Source: Hanstruepera marina
GTDB taxonomy: Bacteria; Bacteroidota; Bacteroidia; Flavobacteriales; Flavobacteriaceae
Assembly: GCF_019880635.1 (NCBI RefSeq)
Contig: NZ_JAINVX010000001.1
Span: forward strand, 1,282,001 to 1,346,000
DNA: 64,000 bases
Reading direction: 5' to 3'
Made by a program: the position numbers and the translations under genes. Shown here one piece after another: positions 26,081 through 35,926 of this stretch. How positions within the stretch are numbered: the stretch's first letter is position 1; each line of letters begins with the position of its first letter. The notes beneath the pieces were generated by a model. The model made no database searches. It was not told where the DNA came from and saw only the letters and a program-made list of their open reading frames with translations.

Positions 26081-27115
26081 CTACTTTTCGGTGATTTCAA
26101 CCTCAAAGAGTTTATCCCAATACTTACCGGTTACAAACAAAGTTTCTGTTTCTGGGTTATAGGCAATGCCGTTTAGCACGTCTAGTTTAGGGTGTTGTTT
26201 TACACTGTCTTTTAAAGGTGTAAAATCTATAACGCCTTCAACAGCACCATTTTCTGGATTAATTATGGCCACGCCGTTTTTGTTCCAGCGGTTAGCATAG
26301 ATTTTTCCGTTTACCCATTCAAGCTCGTTAAGCTCTACAACTTTTCCTTTGTTGTGGTAGGCTTGTATGTATTCTTCTTCAACTAGAGTTTCTGGGTTAA
26401 GGGTCCAAATTTTTTCAGTGCCATCACTTTTGTACAGTTTAGAACCATCGTTACAAATACCCCAACCTTCTAAACTGTTACCGTATTTAAAGCTTCCGGT
26501 TTTTTCAAAAGAGTTGACATCGTAAACAAAACCCGTTCCTTTTTTCCAGGTTAGTTGGTAAATTTTATCATTCATAATGGTTATACCTTCACCAAAGTAC
26601 TCATTAGGTAAGTCTACGTTTTTTAAAACTTCACCAGTTTTATAATCTACTTTGCGCAGTTTTGATTCACGATATTGACCAGTGCCTTCATATAATTCAC
26701 CATTATAAAATTCTAATCCTTGTGTATACGAACTCATGTCATGAGGATATTCGTTTATAATGGTATAGGTGTATATTTTAGGTGTTTGGTTATTTAAAAT
26801 TGTAATGCTTTTAGAAATACTAGCTTGTTCACCATTTACTGAAAAACTGGCTTGTAGATCATGTGCACCCAATTTCATACTATTAATTACCTCATTTGAG
26901 GTGACAGCATTACCATCTAACGTAAATGATACATTTTCTATAGGGTGATTTTTAGGATTGTTTAAACTGAATTCCAATTTGTCGCCTAGCGTTAAAGCAT
27001 CGTTTTGGGCATTTGTGGTTATGGATAAATCTTGTTTGACTTCAGTTATGCTGGCTCCACAGGATACCATTAAAACACATAAAAATATGATTGTAAGAGA
27101 CTTATAAAGCTTCAT
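26081..27115 (-). CDS. Glutaminyl-peptide cyclotransferase (plant/bacterial type) lipoprotein
   Basis: A 344-residue lipoprotein (C19 in LMVSCG). Residues 30-110 are an Ig-like or beta-sandwich segment. Residues 115-344 match the plant/bacterial glutamine cyclotransferase family, a five-bladed beta-propeller: YTQGLEFYNGELYEGTGQY, GEGITIMNDKIYQLTWKKGTGFVYD, GWGICNDGSKLYKSDGT and LNELEWVNGKIYANRW. This family cyclises N-terminal Gln to pyroglutamate. The lipobox suggests action in the periplasm or at the outer membrane. The N-terminal added domain is not part of the core enzyme. Confidence 0.87.
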   Translation of the reverse strand: MKLYKSLTIIFLCVLMVSCGASITEVKQDLSITTNAQNDALTLGDKLEFSLNNPKNHPIENVSFTLDGNAVTSNEVINSMKLGAHDLQASFSVNGEQASISKSITILNNQTPKIYTYTIINEYPHDMSSYTQGLEFYNGELYEGTGQYRESKLRKVDYKTGEVLKNVDLPNEYFGEGITIMNDKIYQLTWKKGTGFVYDVNSFEKTGSFKYGNSLEGWGICNDGSKLYKSDGTEKIWTLNPETLVEEEYIQAYHNKGKVVELNELEWVNGKIYANRWNKNGVAIINPENGAVEGVIDFTPLKDSVKQHPKLDVLNGIAYNPETETLFVTGKYWDKLFEVEITEK

Positions 27116-27169
27116 GATTTTTGTAGAATTTGGAGCAAGATATTTATTAAAATTCAGTTTAAAAAATCA

Positions 27170-27199
27170 TTGTGATAAATTTAAAAGATTGTATCTTTG
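27170..27199 (+). promoter_or_regulatory. Promoter of the SRP RNA gene
   Basis: TTG at 27170-27172, a 19-base spacer, and TATCTTTG at 27192-27199, an exact match to TAnnTTTG. The RNA would begin about 5 bases later. Confidence 0.75.
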
Positions 27200-27203
27200 C
27201 ACT

Positions 27204-27305
27204 CGGCAAGTCCTACACAACCAGCTCCTGTTGAATCCTCCAGGGCGGGAACGCAGCAAAGGTAAGCGGTCGTAGCGGTGTGATGTAGGTAGCTTGCCTT
27301 TTTTT
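27204..27305 (+). ncRNA. ffs: Small signal recognition particle RNA (4.5S type)
   Basis: The conserved SRP core is present: TCCTCCAGGGCGGGAACGCA (27236-27255) and then GCAAAGGTAAGCGG. The outer ends pair (GGCAAG at 27205-27210 with CTTGCC at 27293-27298; the next segments, CCTACAC and GTGATGTAGG, continue the rod). A run of seven T (27299-27305) forms the terminator. The RNA partners with Ffh in co-translational targeting of membrane proteins. It is transcribed from the Bacteroidetes-type promoter at 27170-27199. The ends are estimates within a few bases. Confidence 0.93.
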
Positions 27306-27331
27306 ATGCCCTAAACTTTCCTTTTTTATTG

Positions 27332-27339
27332 TACTTTTG
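27332..27339 (+). promoter_or_regulatory. -7 element before the SDR gene
   Basis: TACTTTTG matches TAnnTTTG, 24 bases upstream of the start codon; no TTG was found at -33. Confidence 0.4.
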
Positions 27340-27362
27340 AAACGCAAAAAAACCATTTACAG

Positions 27363-28166
27363 ATGTCTAAAGTTGTTTTAATTACAGGTGGGTCTTCCGG
27401 AATCGGAAAATCAGTAGGTGAGTATCTCTCTCAAAAAGGGTTTGCAGTATATGGCACCAGCAGGTCTCCCGAAAAATATACCAATAGCTTGTTTCCTATT
27501 GTTGGATTGGATGTTGCCAAAGTGGATACTATTGCGCAAGCTGTTAAAACGGTTGTAGAAAAGGAAGGTCGTATTGATGTTTTGGTAAACAATGCAGGGG
27601 CTGGAATTACAGGTCCTATAGAAGAAATTCCTGAAGCTGAAATAAAAAACAACTTTGAAACCAATTTCTTTGGACCTATTAATGTTATTAAAGCCGTGTT
27701 GCCGCACATGCGTAAACAGCAATCGGGTTTGATTATTAATGTAACGTCTATCGCTGGTTATATGGGCTTACCGTATCGTGGTATTTATAGCGCGAGTAAA
27801 GGTGCTTTGGAGTTGTTGACCGAGGCATTTAGAATGGAATTAAAACCTTTTAATATTGAGATGACCAATGTGGCACCTGGTGATTTTGCTACTAATATTG
27901 CTGCAGGCCGTTATCATGCTCCTGTATTGGATGGTTCGCCTTATAAAGAGACCTACGGAAAATCTTTGGAATTGATGAACGAACATGTGGATGCTGGTAA
28001 AGACCCGTTGGAAATGGCAAAGGCTATTTTAAAAACAATCAACACACCAAAACCTAAAGTTCATTATAAGGTAGGGGAGTTTATGCAAAAATTCTCCATA
28101 GTTTTAAAGCGTATTCTTCCAGATACGGTTTATGAAAAAATGCTTATGAACCATTATAAGTTATAG
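27363..28166 (+). CDS. Short-chain dehydrogenase/reductase
   Basis: A 267-residue classical SDR. Cofactor motif TGGSSGIGKS (about 8-17), NNAGAG, the catalytic Ser in INVTSIAGYMG and the YSASKGALELL Tyr-x-x-x-Lys pair are complete. The substrate is not predictable; the tail beyond residue 200 (YHAPVLDGSPYKETYGKSLELM) is variable in the family. It starts 57 bases after the SRP RNA and ends 1 base before the stop codon of the convergent gene at 28168. Confidence 0.9.
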   Translation: MSKVVLITGGSSGIGKSVGEYLSQKGFAVYGTSRSPEKYTNSLFPIVGLDVAKVDTIAQAVKTVVEKEGRIDVLVNNAGAGITGPIEEIPEAEIKNNFETNFFGPINVIKAVLPHMRKQQSGLIINVTSIAGYMGLPYRGIYSASKGALELLTEAFRMELKPFNIEMTNVAPGDFATNIAAGRYHAPVLDGSPYKETYGKSLELMNEHVDAGKDPLEMAKAILKTINTPKPKVHYKVGEFMQKFSIVLKRILPDTVYEKMLMNHYKL

Positions 28167-28167
28167 A

Positions 28168-29208
28168 TTACTCAATTATAATATGCTCATTAGGTGTTGG
28201 GTTTAAATAGGTTTCATGAATGATAATCTCGCAATCATTACCCAAAATGCTAAAGTTGATATAGCCGTAATGTGGTTCACCATTCACCATCATTTTAATA
28301 GCATAATGAATGTTCGTTAAGGTAGATAAATTGTAAGGTTCGTTAGTATAACCTCTTGTCCAAAAATTAAATTGTTTATAAGGATAAATGCTTTCATGTA
28401 TAAAATCTGTGTACCAAATAACATAATCTTCATCACGTCCTGATTGATCCAGATTTTCTGTAAAAACTGGCAGATCGAGATTATAAGTGCCAGCTAGAAT
28501 TGTATTGTTGTTGTCTGCTTCAAAAACAATAATATTTCTTAATATCGGTATTATTTCAGGGAAAGCAGGATCTTCTAAAAATTGCTCATCACGTGTAAAT
28601 TTAAAATCATCTACACCATCATTGTTAATATCAATATTCATAGGTAATTGACTGCCTAAACAATTTTGAAAAGAAATGTAATCAGGAACTTCTTCAATAA
28701 AAAAATCGTCTGTTGTAAAATCAATCCAAAAATCAATATTATGAATTTCACCATCATATTCCCCAATCAATCGTCCAACTAGTTTTTCATCAGGAATATA
28801 TTCTTGAATAATAAAGTCATGTTCTGTGAAATACTCATAAACGCGGTTTATGCTTGGAGTAATACCACCCATTACAACTTCATATCTATAATCGAATTTT
28901 ATACAATTGTTTATTTTTTTGAAGACAAATATTACATTGCCATGACTTTCAGGTGAATAACCTCGCTCATAACTCAACTCTACAATATTTTCAGAATATC
29001 TTGCTTTCCATGGCGTGTTATCGTTAATAGCCGATGGATTTTCATGTTGTTCAGGTATAACAATTGCATGAGCTTCAGTTAATCCTAAATCATCAAACTG
29101 CATCTCACAGGTTTCTTCTGGAACAATACTGTTTTCTTGATTGTCATCATCATTTTGACAATTGAAGAGTAGTAGTGATAAACAAAATATGAATAATAGT
29201 TTTTTCAT
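28168..29208 (-). CDS. Tandem lipoprotein of unknown function, copy A
   Basis: A 346-residue lipoprotein from the ATG at 29206-29208 (MKKLLFIFC); an in-frame start six codons earlier is less likely. The lipobox ends at C17 (LLFNC) and is followed by QNDDDNQEN, like the acidic signal that sends Bacteroidota lipoproteins to the surface. The mature part shares its plan with the upstream paralogue: CEMQFDDLGLTE, IVELSYERGYSPE, HDFIIQEYIPDEKLVGR, DFWIDFTTDDFFIEEVP, and a C-terminus (GEPHYGYINFSILGNDCEII) almost identical to it. I do not recognise a named domain. The upstream copy ends 10 bases before this start, so they form one operon. Confidence 0.8.
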   Translation of the reverse strand: MKKLLFIFCLSLLLFNCQNDDDNQENSIVPEETCEMQFDDLGLTEAHAIVIPEQHENPSAINDNTPWKARYSENIVELSYERGYSPESHGNVIFVFKKINNCIKFDYRYEVVMGGITPSINRVYEYFTEHDFIIQEYIPDEKLVGRLIGEYDGEIHNIDFWIDFTTDDFFIEEVPDYISFQNCLGSQLPMNIDINNDGVDDFKFTRDEQFLEDPAFPEIIPILRNIIVFEADNNNTILAGTYNLDLPVFTENLDQSGRDEDYVIWYTDFIHESIYPYKQFNFWTRGYTNEPYNLSTLTNIHYAIKMMVNGEPHYGYINFSILGNDCEIIIHETYLNPTPNEHIIIE

Positions 29209-29218
29209 AGAATATGAT

Positions 29219-30277
29219 TTACTCAATAACTATATGCTCATTTGGTGTTGGGTTTAGATACGTTTCGTGAATAATAATTTCGCAATCATTACCTAAAATA
29301 CTAAAGTTAATATAGCCATAATGTGGTTCACCATTAACTATCATTTTAATAGCATAATGTATATCTGATAGGTTTGAGGTTTCAAAAGCATAGCCATCCT
29401 GACTTGTCCAAAAATTAAATTGTTTATAGGGATAGTTGTTTTCATAAAGGAAGTCATAGTGAGTCATAGATAAATACTCATTACCCTCGTCTGGAAAATC
29501 TTCAGTGGAAGCTGGAAGATCATAATTTGAAAGGCCTGCTCTACTTAAAACACCACCAAAATATATTCCTAAAATAGTATGATCGCCATTGTTAGCTTTA
29601 ATATTGATTCTACTTCGTTTATATGGTATTATGTTTTCAAATATAAATTCGTCTACGACTTCTTGGCTATATGTGAATTTAAAGTCATGAGTGCCATCAT
29701 TATTTACATCAATATGAAAAGGTAATAGGTCACTCATACAATTCTGGAAAGAGATATAATTAGGAACTTCTTCAATAAAAAAATCGTCTGTTGTAAGATC
29801 TATCCAAAAATCAATATTTTCATTGATACCAAAATTGTCAGTAACTAAACGACCAACTAATCGTTCATCTGGCAAATATTCTTGAATAATAAAATCATGT
29901 TCGGAAAAATATTCTTCAATCCAACTATATCCCCCAGTTGAATGCTCATTATTTACTGAATATGAGTAGTCATATTTTATACAATCGTTTAATTTTTTAA
30001 AAATAAAAATATTTTTGCTATTACACTCGTCACCACAATAATCATTGTAACTCAATTCTACAGTGTTTTCAGAATATCTGGCGGTCCAAGCAACGTTTTC
30101 GCTTATTCCGCTGTATGTAAAGGTTATAAAGGCATTAGATTCTGTTAGTCCCAAATCATCAAATTGCATTTCGCAGGTCTCTTCTTCAGGAATAGAACTA
30201 TTATCTTGATTATCGTCGTCGTTTTGGCAGTTTAAGCATAGCAATACTATACCTATAAAGGGTAGTATTTTTTTCAT
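29219..30277 (-). CDS. Tandem lipoprotein of unknown function, copy B
   Basis: A 352-residue lipoprotein, lipobox C17 (LCLNC) followed by QNDDDNQDN. It is a clear paralogue of the gene at 28168: same CEMQFDDLGLTE start, FSEHDFIIQEYLPDERLVGR, DFWIDLTTDDFFIEEVPNYI, DVNNDGTHDFKFT (a Ca-binding-like loop) and the shared C-terminal block. The middle has an additional Cys pair (YCGDECNSKN). Differences are concentrated in the middle. The function is unknown; the pair looks like a surface protein duplicated locally. It is the first gene of the pair, with the leader upstream at 30278-30300. Confidence 0.8.
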   Translation of the reverse strand: MKKILPFIGIVLLCLNCQNDDDNQDNSSIPEEETCEMQFDDLGLTESNAFITFTYSGISENVAWTARYSENTVELSYNDYCGDECNSKNIFIFKKLNDCIKYDYSYSVNNEHSTGGYSWIEEYFSEHDFIIQEYLPDERLVGRLVTDNFGINENIDFWIDLTTDDFFIEEVPNYISFQNCMSDLLPFHIDVNNDGTHDFKFTYSQEVVDEFIFENIIPYKRSRINIKANNGDHTILGIYFGGVLSRAGLSNYDLPASTEDFPDEGNEYLSMTHYDFLYENNYPYKQFNFWTSQDGYAFETSNLSDIHYAIKMIVNGEPHYGYINFSILGNDCEIIIHETYLNPTPNEHIVIE

Positions 30278-30402
30278 AGCGGTTGTCTTTTTTATTTAAA
30301 GTTACAATTTTTACTGATACTTAAAAATTTTCACCATTTATACTAGCTTTAATTGTTAATTAATTTTCATAACAAATCAACAAGAAAACTCGCATTTAGT
30401 TG

Positions 30403-30410
30403 TACTTTTG
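30403..30410 (+). promoter_or_regulatory. -7 element before the FSA gene
   Basis: TACTTTTG matches TAnnTTTG, 36 bases before the start codon; no TTG in the -33 window. Confidence 0.4.
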
Positions 30411-30445
30411 CGCCATTAACAAACACAACTTATAATAAATAGTTT

Positions 30446-31099
30446 ATGAAATTTTTTATTGATACGGCTAATTTGGACCAGATTCGTGAAGCTCAAGATT
30501 TGGGTGTGCTTGATGGTGTAACCACTAATCCATCTTTAATGGCTAAAGAAGGTATTACTGGGCACGACAACATAATGAAACACTATGTTGATATCTGCAA
30601 TATTGTAGATGGTGATGTTAGTGCGGAGGTTATCGCAACCGATTTTGAAGGTATGATTCGTGAAGGTGAAGCTTTAGCTGAACTACATGACCAAATTGTA
30701 GTAAAATTACCGATGATTAAAGATGGTGTAAAGGCTTGTAAATACTTTTCGGATAAGGGTATTAAAACGAATGTGACTTTAGTGTTTTCTCCAGGTCAGG
30801 CCTTATTGGCTGCCAAAGCGGGTGCAACTTATGTGTCACCTTTTATTGGTCGTTTAGATGATATTTCAACGGATGGTTTAAACCTTATTGCAGAAATTCG
30901 CCACATTTATGACAATTATGCTTTTGATACTGAAATATTAGCAGCTTCTGTGCGCCATACCATGCATGTTATTGACTGTGCTAAATTAGGAGCCGATGTT
31001 ATGACAGGGCCTTTAAGTGCTATTGAAGGTTTATTAAAACATCCTTTAACGGATATTGGTTTAGCTAAATTTTTAGAAGATTTTAAAAAAGGAAACTAA
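30446..31099 (+). CDS. Transaldolase, fructose-6-phosphate aldolase (FSA) type
   Basis: A 217-residue single-domain TIM barrel of the TalB/FSA family, shorter than canonical transaldolases (about 316). Landmarks are [27 protein letters not shown], the Schiff-base Lys K87 in [26 protein letters not shown] and [11 protein letters not shown]. Members act as transaldolase or as fructose-6-phosphate aldolase; the distinction cannot be made here. Monocistronic, with a strong terminator following. Confidence 0.93.
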   Translation: MKFFIDTANLDQIREAQDLGVLDGVTTNPSLMAKEGITGHDNIMKHYVDICNIVDGDVSAEVIATDFEGMIREGEALAELHDQIVVKLPMIKDGVKACKYFSDKGIKTNVTLVFSPGQALLAAKAGATYVSPFIGRLDDISTDGLNLIAEIRHIYDNYAFDTEILAASVRHTMHVIDCAKLGADVMTGPLSAIEGLLKHPLTDIGLAKFLEDFKKGN

Positions 31100-31121
31100 A
31101 CATTTTTACCTGATATAAAAA

Positions 31122-31147
31122 AAGCCTTAACGTAATTGTTAAGGCTT
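31122..31147. terminator. Bidirectional terminator between the FSA gene and 31171
   Basis: AAGCCTTAAC (31122-31131), 6-base loop, GTTAAGGCTT (31138-31147); A-tract before and T-tract after. Confidence 0.9.
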
Positions 31148-31170
31148 TTTTAGTTTTAACAATTAAGTAA

Positions 31171-32610
31171 TTATCTGTTTAACAAACCTAACAACTCATC
31201 TTCAAATCCAATATAAAACATATTAGTGTGGGCATTGACTATTTCAGCCTTGTCATCTAAAATTATAACTTTATTTATCGGATAAATAGCCAATTGATGT
31301 CTAGCTTCTTTTGGGTTTTTAAAAACGTATTCTTGTTTTGAATTGTATTTGTGCTCCTTAATAATTTTGCGCCAAAGCTTATCGTTTTCTACATTTACGT
31401 TAATGGCAATAAAATCTACTTCAGGATACTTTTGCTTTAACTCGAAAGCTTTTTTGTGGCTATCAATATGGGTTCTGTAAGCTGTAGACCAAAAGTAAAT
31501 TACTGTAGGTCGCTTTATTAACGACCGTATTGTTTTTTGGACGTTGTTAAAATCTGTAACCTCAACTTGCGGGATTGGGTTACCAGGCTTCAAGCTTTTT
31601 AAAGAGTTAATTAAATTGGTTACATAATCTTGTTGATGACCATCTGTACATTTAGATTTAAATGACTCTAATAATGGGTCAAATTTATCAACGTCTTTAC
31701 TTTTGGTAATAAACTCAACAGCAGCTTCCATCAATAATGAATTTTTAAGCTCTTTATCGGTTACTAAACTGTCAATTAAATTTAAGCGAATTAAATTGTA
31801 GTCTAATGATTTAATATTGAAAACACTATCATCCGTTTTTTCAAAATATTTGGCAAGTGCCATATTTTCGAAATGGTACTTTAGAAACGAGGAGTAAGGA
31901 AAATAGTCCCTTACCATTTTATGGTCATAGTTTACATCTTTTCTGTAGCTATAAAAATCTTCAGGTAAAGACTCTAATGTTTTACGCTCGCTATTAACAT
32001 AGTTAACAAACGGGTAAACCTCTTTACTTAAATAGTAATCATAATTAATGTTGGCTTCTGCTATTTCGTTAAAAGCAGGAGTAGCATCGTAATTCTCTAT
32101 AAAATAATTGAGCTTGTCCAATTTGCTGTTTCTAATAGAATCGATACGCTTTGTAAAATCGGTAACAGGCAATTGACAAAGCCCTAAAACTTCCTTGTCT
32201 TCAATTTCGCCTTCTAGGAACAGGTTAATTAAGTAGTTGTTTTTTTTAGCACCTTTTCCACTAAATACAAGAGTCTCGTCAAATTCCATAGTATTTAAAC
32301 GAAACATAATACTGTCTTGAGGCTCCAGTAAAACCATTTGATACTCCAAACCTTGTGCAGCCCAAAGACGAAAGGTGTAAAGTCCAGATTCTACAGGTTT
32401 TACTTTGTATATAAATCTATTATTCTCGTCTAAAGTGATGGTATCTAGAGCTTTGTCAGATTTTGTGATAATTACAAAATCTTTAATAGGGTTTACTACT
32501 TCACCCCCAAAATAGGCGATATCGCCTTCATCAATTTTATTGTCTTTTTTGCAAGACACCAATGTCACGCTAGTAAACGCAATAAGAAACAGAAATCGTA
32601 GTAATCTCAT
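31171..32610 (-). CDS. TlpA-like lipoprotein lacking the CxxC motif
   Basis: A 479-residue lipoprotein (C20 in LVSC) from the ATG at 32608-32610; an upstream in-frame TTG is unlikely. Residues 30-115 are a beta domain like those before TlpA domains in Bacteroidota (DUF4369-like). A long helical region follows. Residues about 340-479 have the thioredoxin fold: GNPIPQVEVTDFNN, VIYFWSTAYRTHIDSHKKAF and FIAINVNVENDKLWRKII. The place where TlpA proteins have WCxxC holds STAYRTH, so no redox cysteines exist. It is therefore unlikely to be a disulfide reductase. I think the Cys-less form occurs in other flavobacteria, but cannot verify this. Confidence 0.8.
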   Translation of the reverse strand: MRLLRFLFLIAFTSVTLVSCKKDNKIDEGDIAYFGGEVVNPIKDFVIITKSDKALDTITLDENNRFIYKVKPVESGLYTFRLWAAQGLEYQMVLLEPQDSIMFRLNTMEFDETLVFSGKGAKKNNYLINLFLEGEIEDKEVLGLCQLPVTDFTKRIDSIRNSKLDKLNYFIENYDATPAFNEIAEANINYDYYLSKEVYPFVNYVNSERKTLESLPEDFYSYRKDVNYDHKMVRDYFPYSSFLKYHFENMALAKYFEKTDDSVFNIKSLDYNLIRLNLIDSLVTDKELKNSLLMEAAVEFITKSKDVDKFDPLLESFKSKCTDGHQQDYVTNLINSLKSLKPGNPIPQVEVTDFNNVQKTIRSLIKRPTVIYFWSTAYRTHIDSHKKAFELKQKYPEVDFIAINVNVENDKLWRKIIKEHKYNSKQEYVFKNPKEARHQLAIYPINKVIILDDKAEIVNAHTNMFYIGFEDELLGLLNR

Positions 32611-32644
32611 ATTTATTAATCCCAATCTTGAAAGTTAGTTACTA

Positions 32645-32652
32645 CAAAAGTA
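32645..32652 (-). promoter_or_regulatory. -7 element before 32610
   Basis: Minus strand TACTTTTG matches TAnnTTTG, 34 bases upstream of the lipoprotein start. The divergent element at 32736-32743 serves the ABC-F gene. Confidence 0.4.
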
Positions 32653-32690
32653 AAAGTTGTGGGTGTTACCTGTTGTTAATTGACTGTTAA

Positions 32691-34391
<1,701 letters not shown>

Positions 34392-34396
34392 TTATA

Positions 34397-34630
34397 TTAG
34401 TTTTCCAATTCAGACGTTACATCGTTAACAATAGGCATGGCATTTTCAAGCTCGTCTTGATGTACATATACATCTTGATAACCTGGAACTGAAGAACCGA
34501 ATCCAGCCAATCTACCAGATTCTGTTTCATCCTTTATTATTGCAGTTATGTCAACGGCTTTAAGTTTGTCGACTATTAATTGGGCAACTATAAAACTACC
34601 TGTAAAAACTTTTTTATATTCTGAATCCAT
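34397..34630 (-). CDS. DUF2007 small protein
   Basis: A 77-residue protein. FTGSFIVAQLIVDKLKAVDI followed by SSVPGYQDVYVHQDELENA is typical of DUF2007, a small fold described as a putative signal-transducing protein. No role is established. Convergent with the ABC-F gene, 5 bases apart. A near -7 element (TATCTTTA on the minus strand) lies upstream. Confidence 0.85.
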   Translation of the reverse strand: MDSEYKKVFTGSFIVAQLIVDKLKAVDITAIIKDETESGRLAGFGSSVPGYQDVYVHQDELENAMPIVNDVTSELEN

Positions 34631-34788
34631 AATAAGTATTTTGCTGTTACTTAAAGATACGAAATTTCTGAATTAAAACACATGTATTTAATCACGAATT
34701 GGGTAAATAAAAACTGGATTTGTAACGTATTGAAAATGGGTTAATTGAAAAATAACACTAAAAAAACATGTTACTAATATTATTAGGT

Positions 34789-34796
34789 TATATTTG
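34789..34796 (+). promoter_or_regulatory. -7 element before csp
   Basis: TATATTTG matches TAnnTTTG, 30 bases before the start codon; the short AT-rich leader could contribute to cold regulation, though no longer structure is visible. Confidence 0.4.
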
Positions 34797-34826
34797 TACA
34801 TTATTAAAAATTTTTAAATTATTACA

Positions 34827-35018
34827 ATGAGTAAAGGAACAGTAAAATTCTTCAACGATTCTAAAGGTTTTGGATTTATCGTAGAAGATGACACAAACAA
34901 AGAACATTTTGTTCACATTTCTGGATTAATCGATGAGATTCGTGAAGGTGATGTAGTTGAATTCGATCTTACAGAAGGTAGAAAAGGAATGAACGCAGTA
35001 AACGTTAAAGTATTATAA
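34827..35018 (+). CDS. Cold-shock domain protein
   Basis: A 63-residue single cold-shock domain, an RNA/ssDNA-binding OB fold. RNP1-like KGFGFI (residues 14-19) and RNP2-like HFVHIS (about 29-34) are present. Typical members act as RNA chaperones and transcription antiterminators. It is monocistronic with a palindromic terminator at 35047-35070. Confidence 0.95.
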   Translation: MSKGTVKFFNDSKGFGFIVEDDTNKEHFVHISGLIDEIREGDVVEFDLTEGRKGMNAVNVKVL

Positions 35019-35046
35019 TATATATTTTAAACTTATTGAAAAACTA

Positions 35047-35070
35047 AAGCCTCAAAATATTTTGAGGCTT
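35047..35070. terminator. Terminator after csp
   Basis: AAGCCTCAAA and TTTGAGGCTT form a long stem (35047-35056 and 35061-35070) followed by a T-tract on the plus strand. Confidence 0.88.
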
Positions 35071-35079
35071 TTTTTATGC

Positions 35080-35922
35080 CTAAAAAGTTCCTATAAATCC
35101 AATTTGATTGGTTGAAAACGTGAAGTTCCAACTTATTTTTGGAGGGTTTTTATACGTGTATTTTTTCTTGGTAAATAAAAATTTATCAATACTGTCTACT
35201 ACTACAACGCTTAAAATTGTACCTACAGCTACATCGGTTAGCCAATGCGCACCTTCTACTAATCGTGTTATTGGAGTAATAGCACCAACTGAATAAATGC
35301 CAATTTTAACCCAAGTATTATCAAATTGCTTGGCAATAGCATGTGCCATGGTAACCGATAGAACCGTATGTCCTGATGGGAATGAATGGTACATGGCTTC
35401 ACTAGAAAACGGGTTAAAGTCATCATAACCTTTACCAGAACTTGGTCTTGCTCTACCAAAGGCCGTTTTGCTAAAGGATTGGAGGGTTCCTGCTGTTATT
35501 GCTGATGAAATTATTAAAACACTGGTTTTTCTTACCGCTTCATTTTTAGTTAGTAAACCATAACCATACAAGCCAGCATTCAATGCAAAAAATGTTTGGG
35601 GCTTACCAAACCTAAAACCAAAGTCTAAAGCAAATTGAGGATAGTTTTCTTTTTGTCCGGTAAAAAATTCGTTGGCGGTTTCATCAGCCAAAGAAAGTGC
35701 AAAGACTCCAACGGTTAAGGTTGTTAGTTTCCTAAAGTCATCATTGTCCCATCGTAAAGGACTCGTGTAGGCATAGGCTACACCTTGAGCTGTGTTTTTT
35801 GCATCATATTTAAGTAACTCCCAAACTGTGAGTGAATTTTGAGTATGTTCTGTGGTATTGGCATGTTGCCCAAAACACACTAAACTATACAAACTATATA
35901 CTAGGCAAAGAATATGCCGCAT
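35080..35922 (-). CDS. PAP2-family phosphatase, exported
   Basis: A 280-residue protein with a signal peptide (MRHILCLVYSLYSLVCFG, 1-18). The three PAP2 motifs are visible: KTAFGRARP, SFPSGHTVLS, and TRLVEGAHWLTDV. Members dephosphorylate lipid phosphates such as undecaprenyl pyrophosphate or phosphatidate. Some hydrophobic segments (about 130-240) suggest membrane association. The ATG at 35920-35922 starts the signal peptide 4 bases after the pheT stop; a longer in-frame start inside pheT is rejected. It is likely co-transcribed with pheT. Confidence 0.87.
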   Translation of the reverse strand: MRHILCLVYSLYSLVCFGQHANTTEHTQNSLTVWELLKYDAKNTAQGVAYAYTSPLRWDNDDFRKLTTLTVGVFALSLADETANEFFTGQKENYPQFALDFGFRFGKPQTFFALNAGLYGYGLLTKNEAVRKTSVLIISSAITAGTLQSFSKTAFGRARPSSGKGYDDFNPFSSEAMYHSFPSGHTVLSVTMAHAIAKQFDNTWVKIGIYSVGAITPITRLVEGAHWLTDVAVGTILSVVVVDSIDKFLFTKKKYTYKNPPKISWNFTFSTNQIGFIGTF

Positions 35923-35926
35923 AAAC

